Source: an uncultured Eubacteriales bacterium (GTDB lineage: Bacteria > Bacillota_A > Clostridia > Christensenellales > Aristaeellaceae). Taken from it: DNA of 6,341 nt. Below the pieces are notes generated by a model, which saw nothing but the letters and a program-made list of their open reading frames with translations, did not search any database and had not been told where the DNA came from. The position numbers and the translations under genes are program-made. The stretch spans positions 1-6,341 of the forward strand of contig CADBLV010000092.1 of assembly GCA_902795555.1 (NCBI GenBank), in the 5' to 3' direction. How positions within the stretch are numbered: the first letter of the stretch is position 1; every line of letters starts with the position of its first letter. Shown piece by piece: positions 5,934 through 6,341 of the stretch.

Positions 5934-6341
5934 TTACTTGTTGAAGCTGTCGCACAGAGCCTGCCAGGCGGGCATGCCTGCTTCGATCAGTTCCGCGGGA
6001 GTGGATCCGCCCAGGGCCCACAGGAGGCTGTTGCCCAGCACGTCGTTCTGGGTGCCCAGGTACAGGGTCTTGTTCACGCGGCAGTGTTCCGGTTCACGCA
6101 GCATGGCGTTGCTTTCATCCACGGCGCGCTCGTCGGTGTAGTTGTATTTGTTGCCGATCCAGTTGCCTTCGACATCAACACCGGGGGTGTTGTTGGTCCA
6201 CAGGTCATACAGGAAAGCCAGCTTTTCCACCATCTCCGGCTCATAGCAGGCGGGGATCAGGGTGATATTGTCGCTGACGACGGTCACATAGGGATCGCCT
6301 TCGTTGGGCACGGGGAAAGCCACGCAGCCCCATTCGTCTTC
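5934..6341 (-). CDS. ABC transporter extracellular solute-binding protein, C-terminal part (cut by window edge)
   Basis: The minus strand encodes the last 135 residues of a protein whose N-terminus lies beyond 6341. It looks like the C-terminal lobe of a family 1 extracellular solute-binding protein, the lipid-anchored or periplasm-facing receptor of an ABC importer. The supporting features are a VAFPVPNEGD segment like the 'GxxxFPxG' stretch of these proteins, aromatic-rich helices (EMVEKLAFLYDLW), and the typical ending TPAELIEAGMPAWQALCDSFNK, which resembles the family's xWQALLDDFN tail. The frame is open to the window edge, and the GTG at 6323 is internal, not a start. The signal peptide and lipobox cannot be seen. 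The family usually carries sugars or oligosaccharides, but the ligand cannot be inferred here. It ends 14 nt from the shared terminator and converges with the GntR-type regulator; a regulatory link is possible but not shown. Confidence 0.8.
   Translation of the reverse strand, partial: EDEWGCVAFPVPNEGDPYVTVVSDNITLIPACYEPEMVEKLAFLYDLWTNNTPGVDVEGNWIGNKYNYTDERAVDESNAMLREPEHCRVNKTLYLGTQNDVLGNSLLWALGGSTPAELIEAGMPAWQALCDSFNK

Overview
This 6.3 kb window looks like ordinary chromosomal DNA from a moderately GC-rich member of the Bacillota, probably a Clostridia-type anaerobe. That placement is inferred from strong AGGAGG-type ribosome binding sites, near-consensus sigma-A promoters (often with an extended -10), a CCA-adding enzyme with an HD domain, a free-standing alanyl-tRNA editing protein with a DHHA1 tail, and a solute-binding protein tail of the kind common in gut Clostridia. 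I see no insertion sequence, prophage gene, CRISPR array, tRNA or rRNA.

Layout. At the left edge, on the minus strand, are the first 66 codons of rpsM (ribosomal protein S13). Upstream of it is a gene-free stretch of about 350 bp (200-547) with a good minus-strand promoter and a leader of about 255 nt that can form several stem-loops. Next on the same strand is cca (548-1906), the tRNA nucleotidyltransferase. A compact divergent promoter region (about 1971-2034) then separates cca from a plus-strand group: fumC (class II fumarase, 2070-3446), an AlaX-like alanyl-tRNA editing hydrolase (3511-4713) and an unrecognised 81-residue protein (4710-4955) that overlaps it by an ATGA junction. These three probably share the fumC promoter. 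A GntR/FCD transcription regulator follows (5112-5807), with its own promoter and a perfect 9-bp inverted repeat starting at the predicted transcription start. A terminator at 5887-5920 closes it and faces the end of a minus-strand ABC transporter solute-binding protein (5934-6341), which runs off the right edge.

How the parts relate. Three genes serve translation: S13, tRNA 3'-end maturation, and clearing of mischarged Ala-tRNA. fumC serves central carbon metabolism. The regulator and the binding-protein gene converge and share a terminator, but nothing in the sequence shows that one controls the other.

I found no new defence, mobile or biosynthetic system. The points most worth a second look are the long structured rpsM leader, the inverted repeat in front of the regulator, the repeat cluster between cca and fumC, and the small protein with a CxxCxHxxH cluster.
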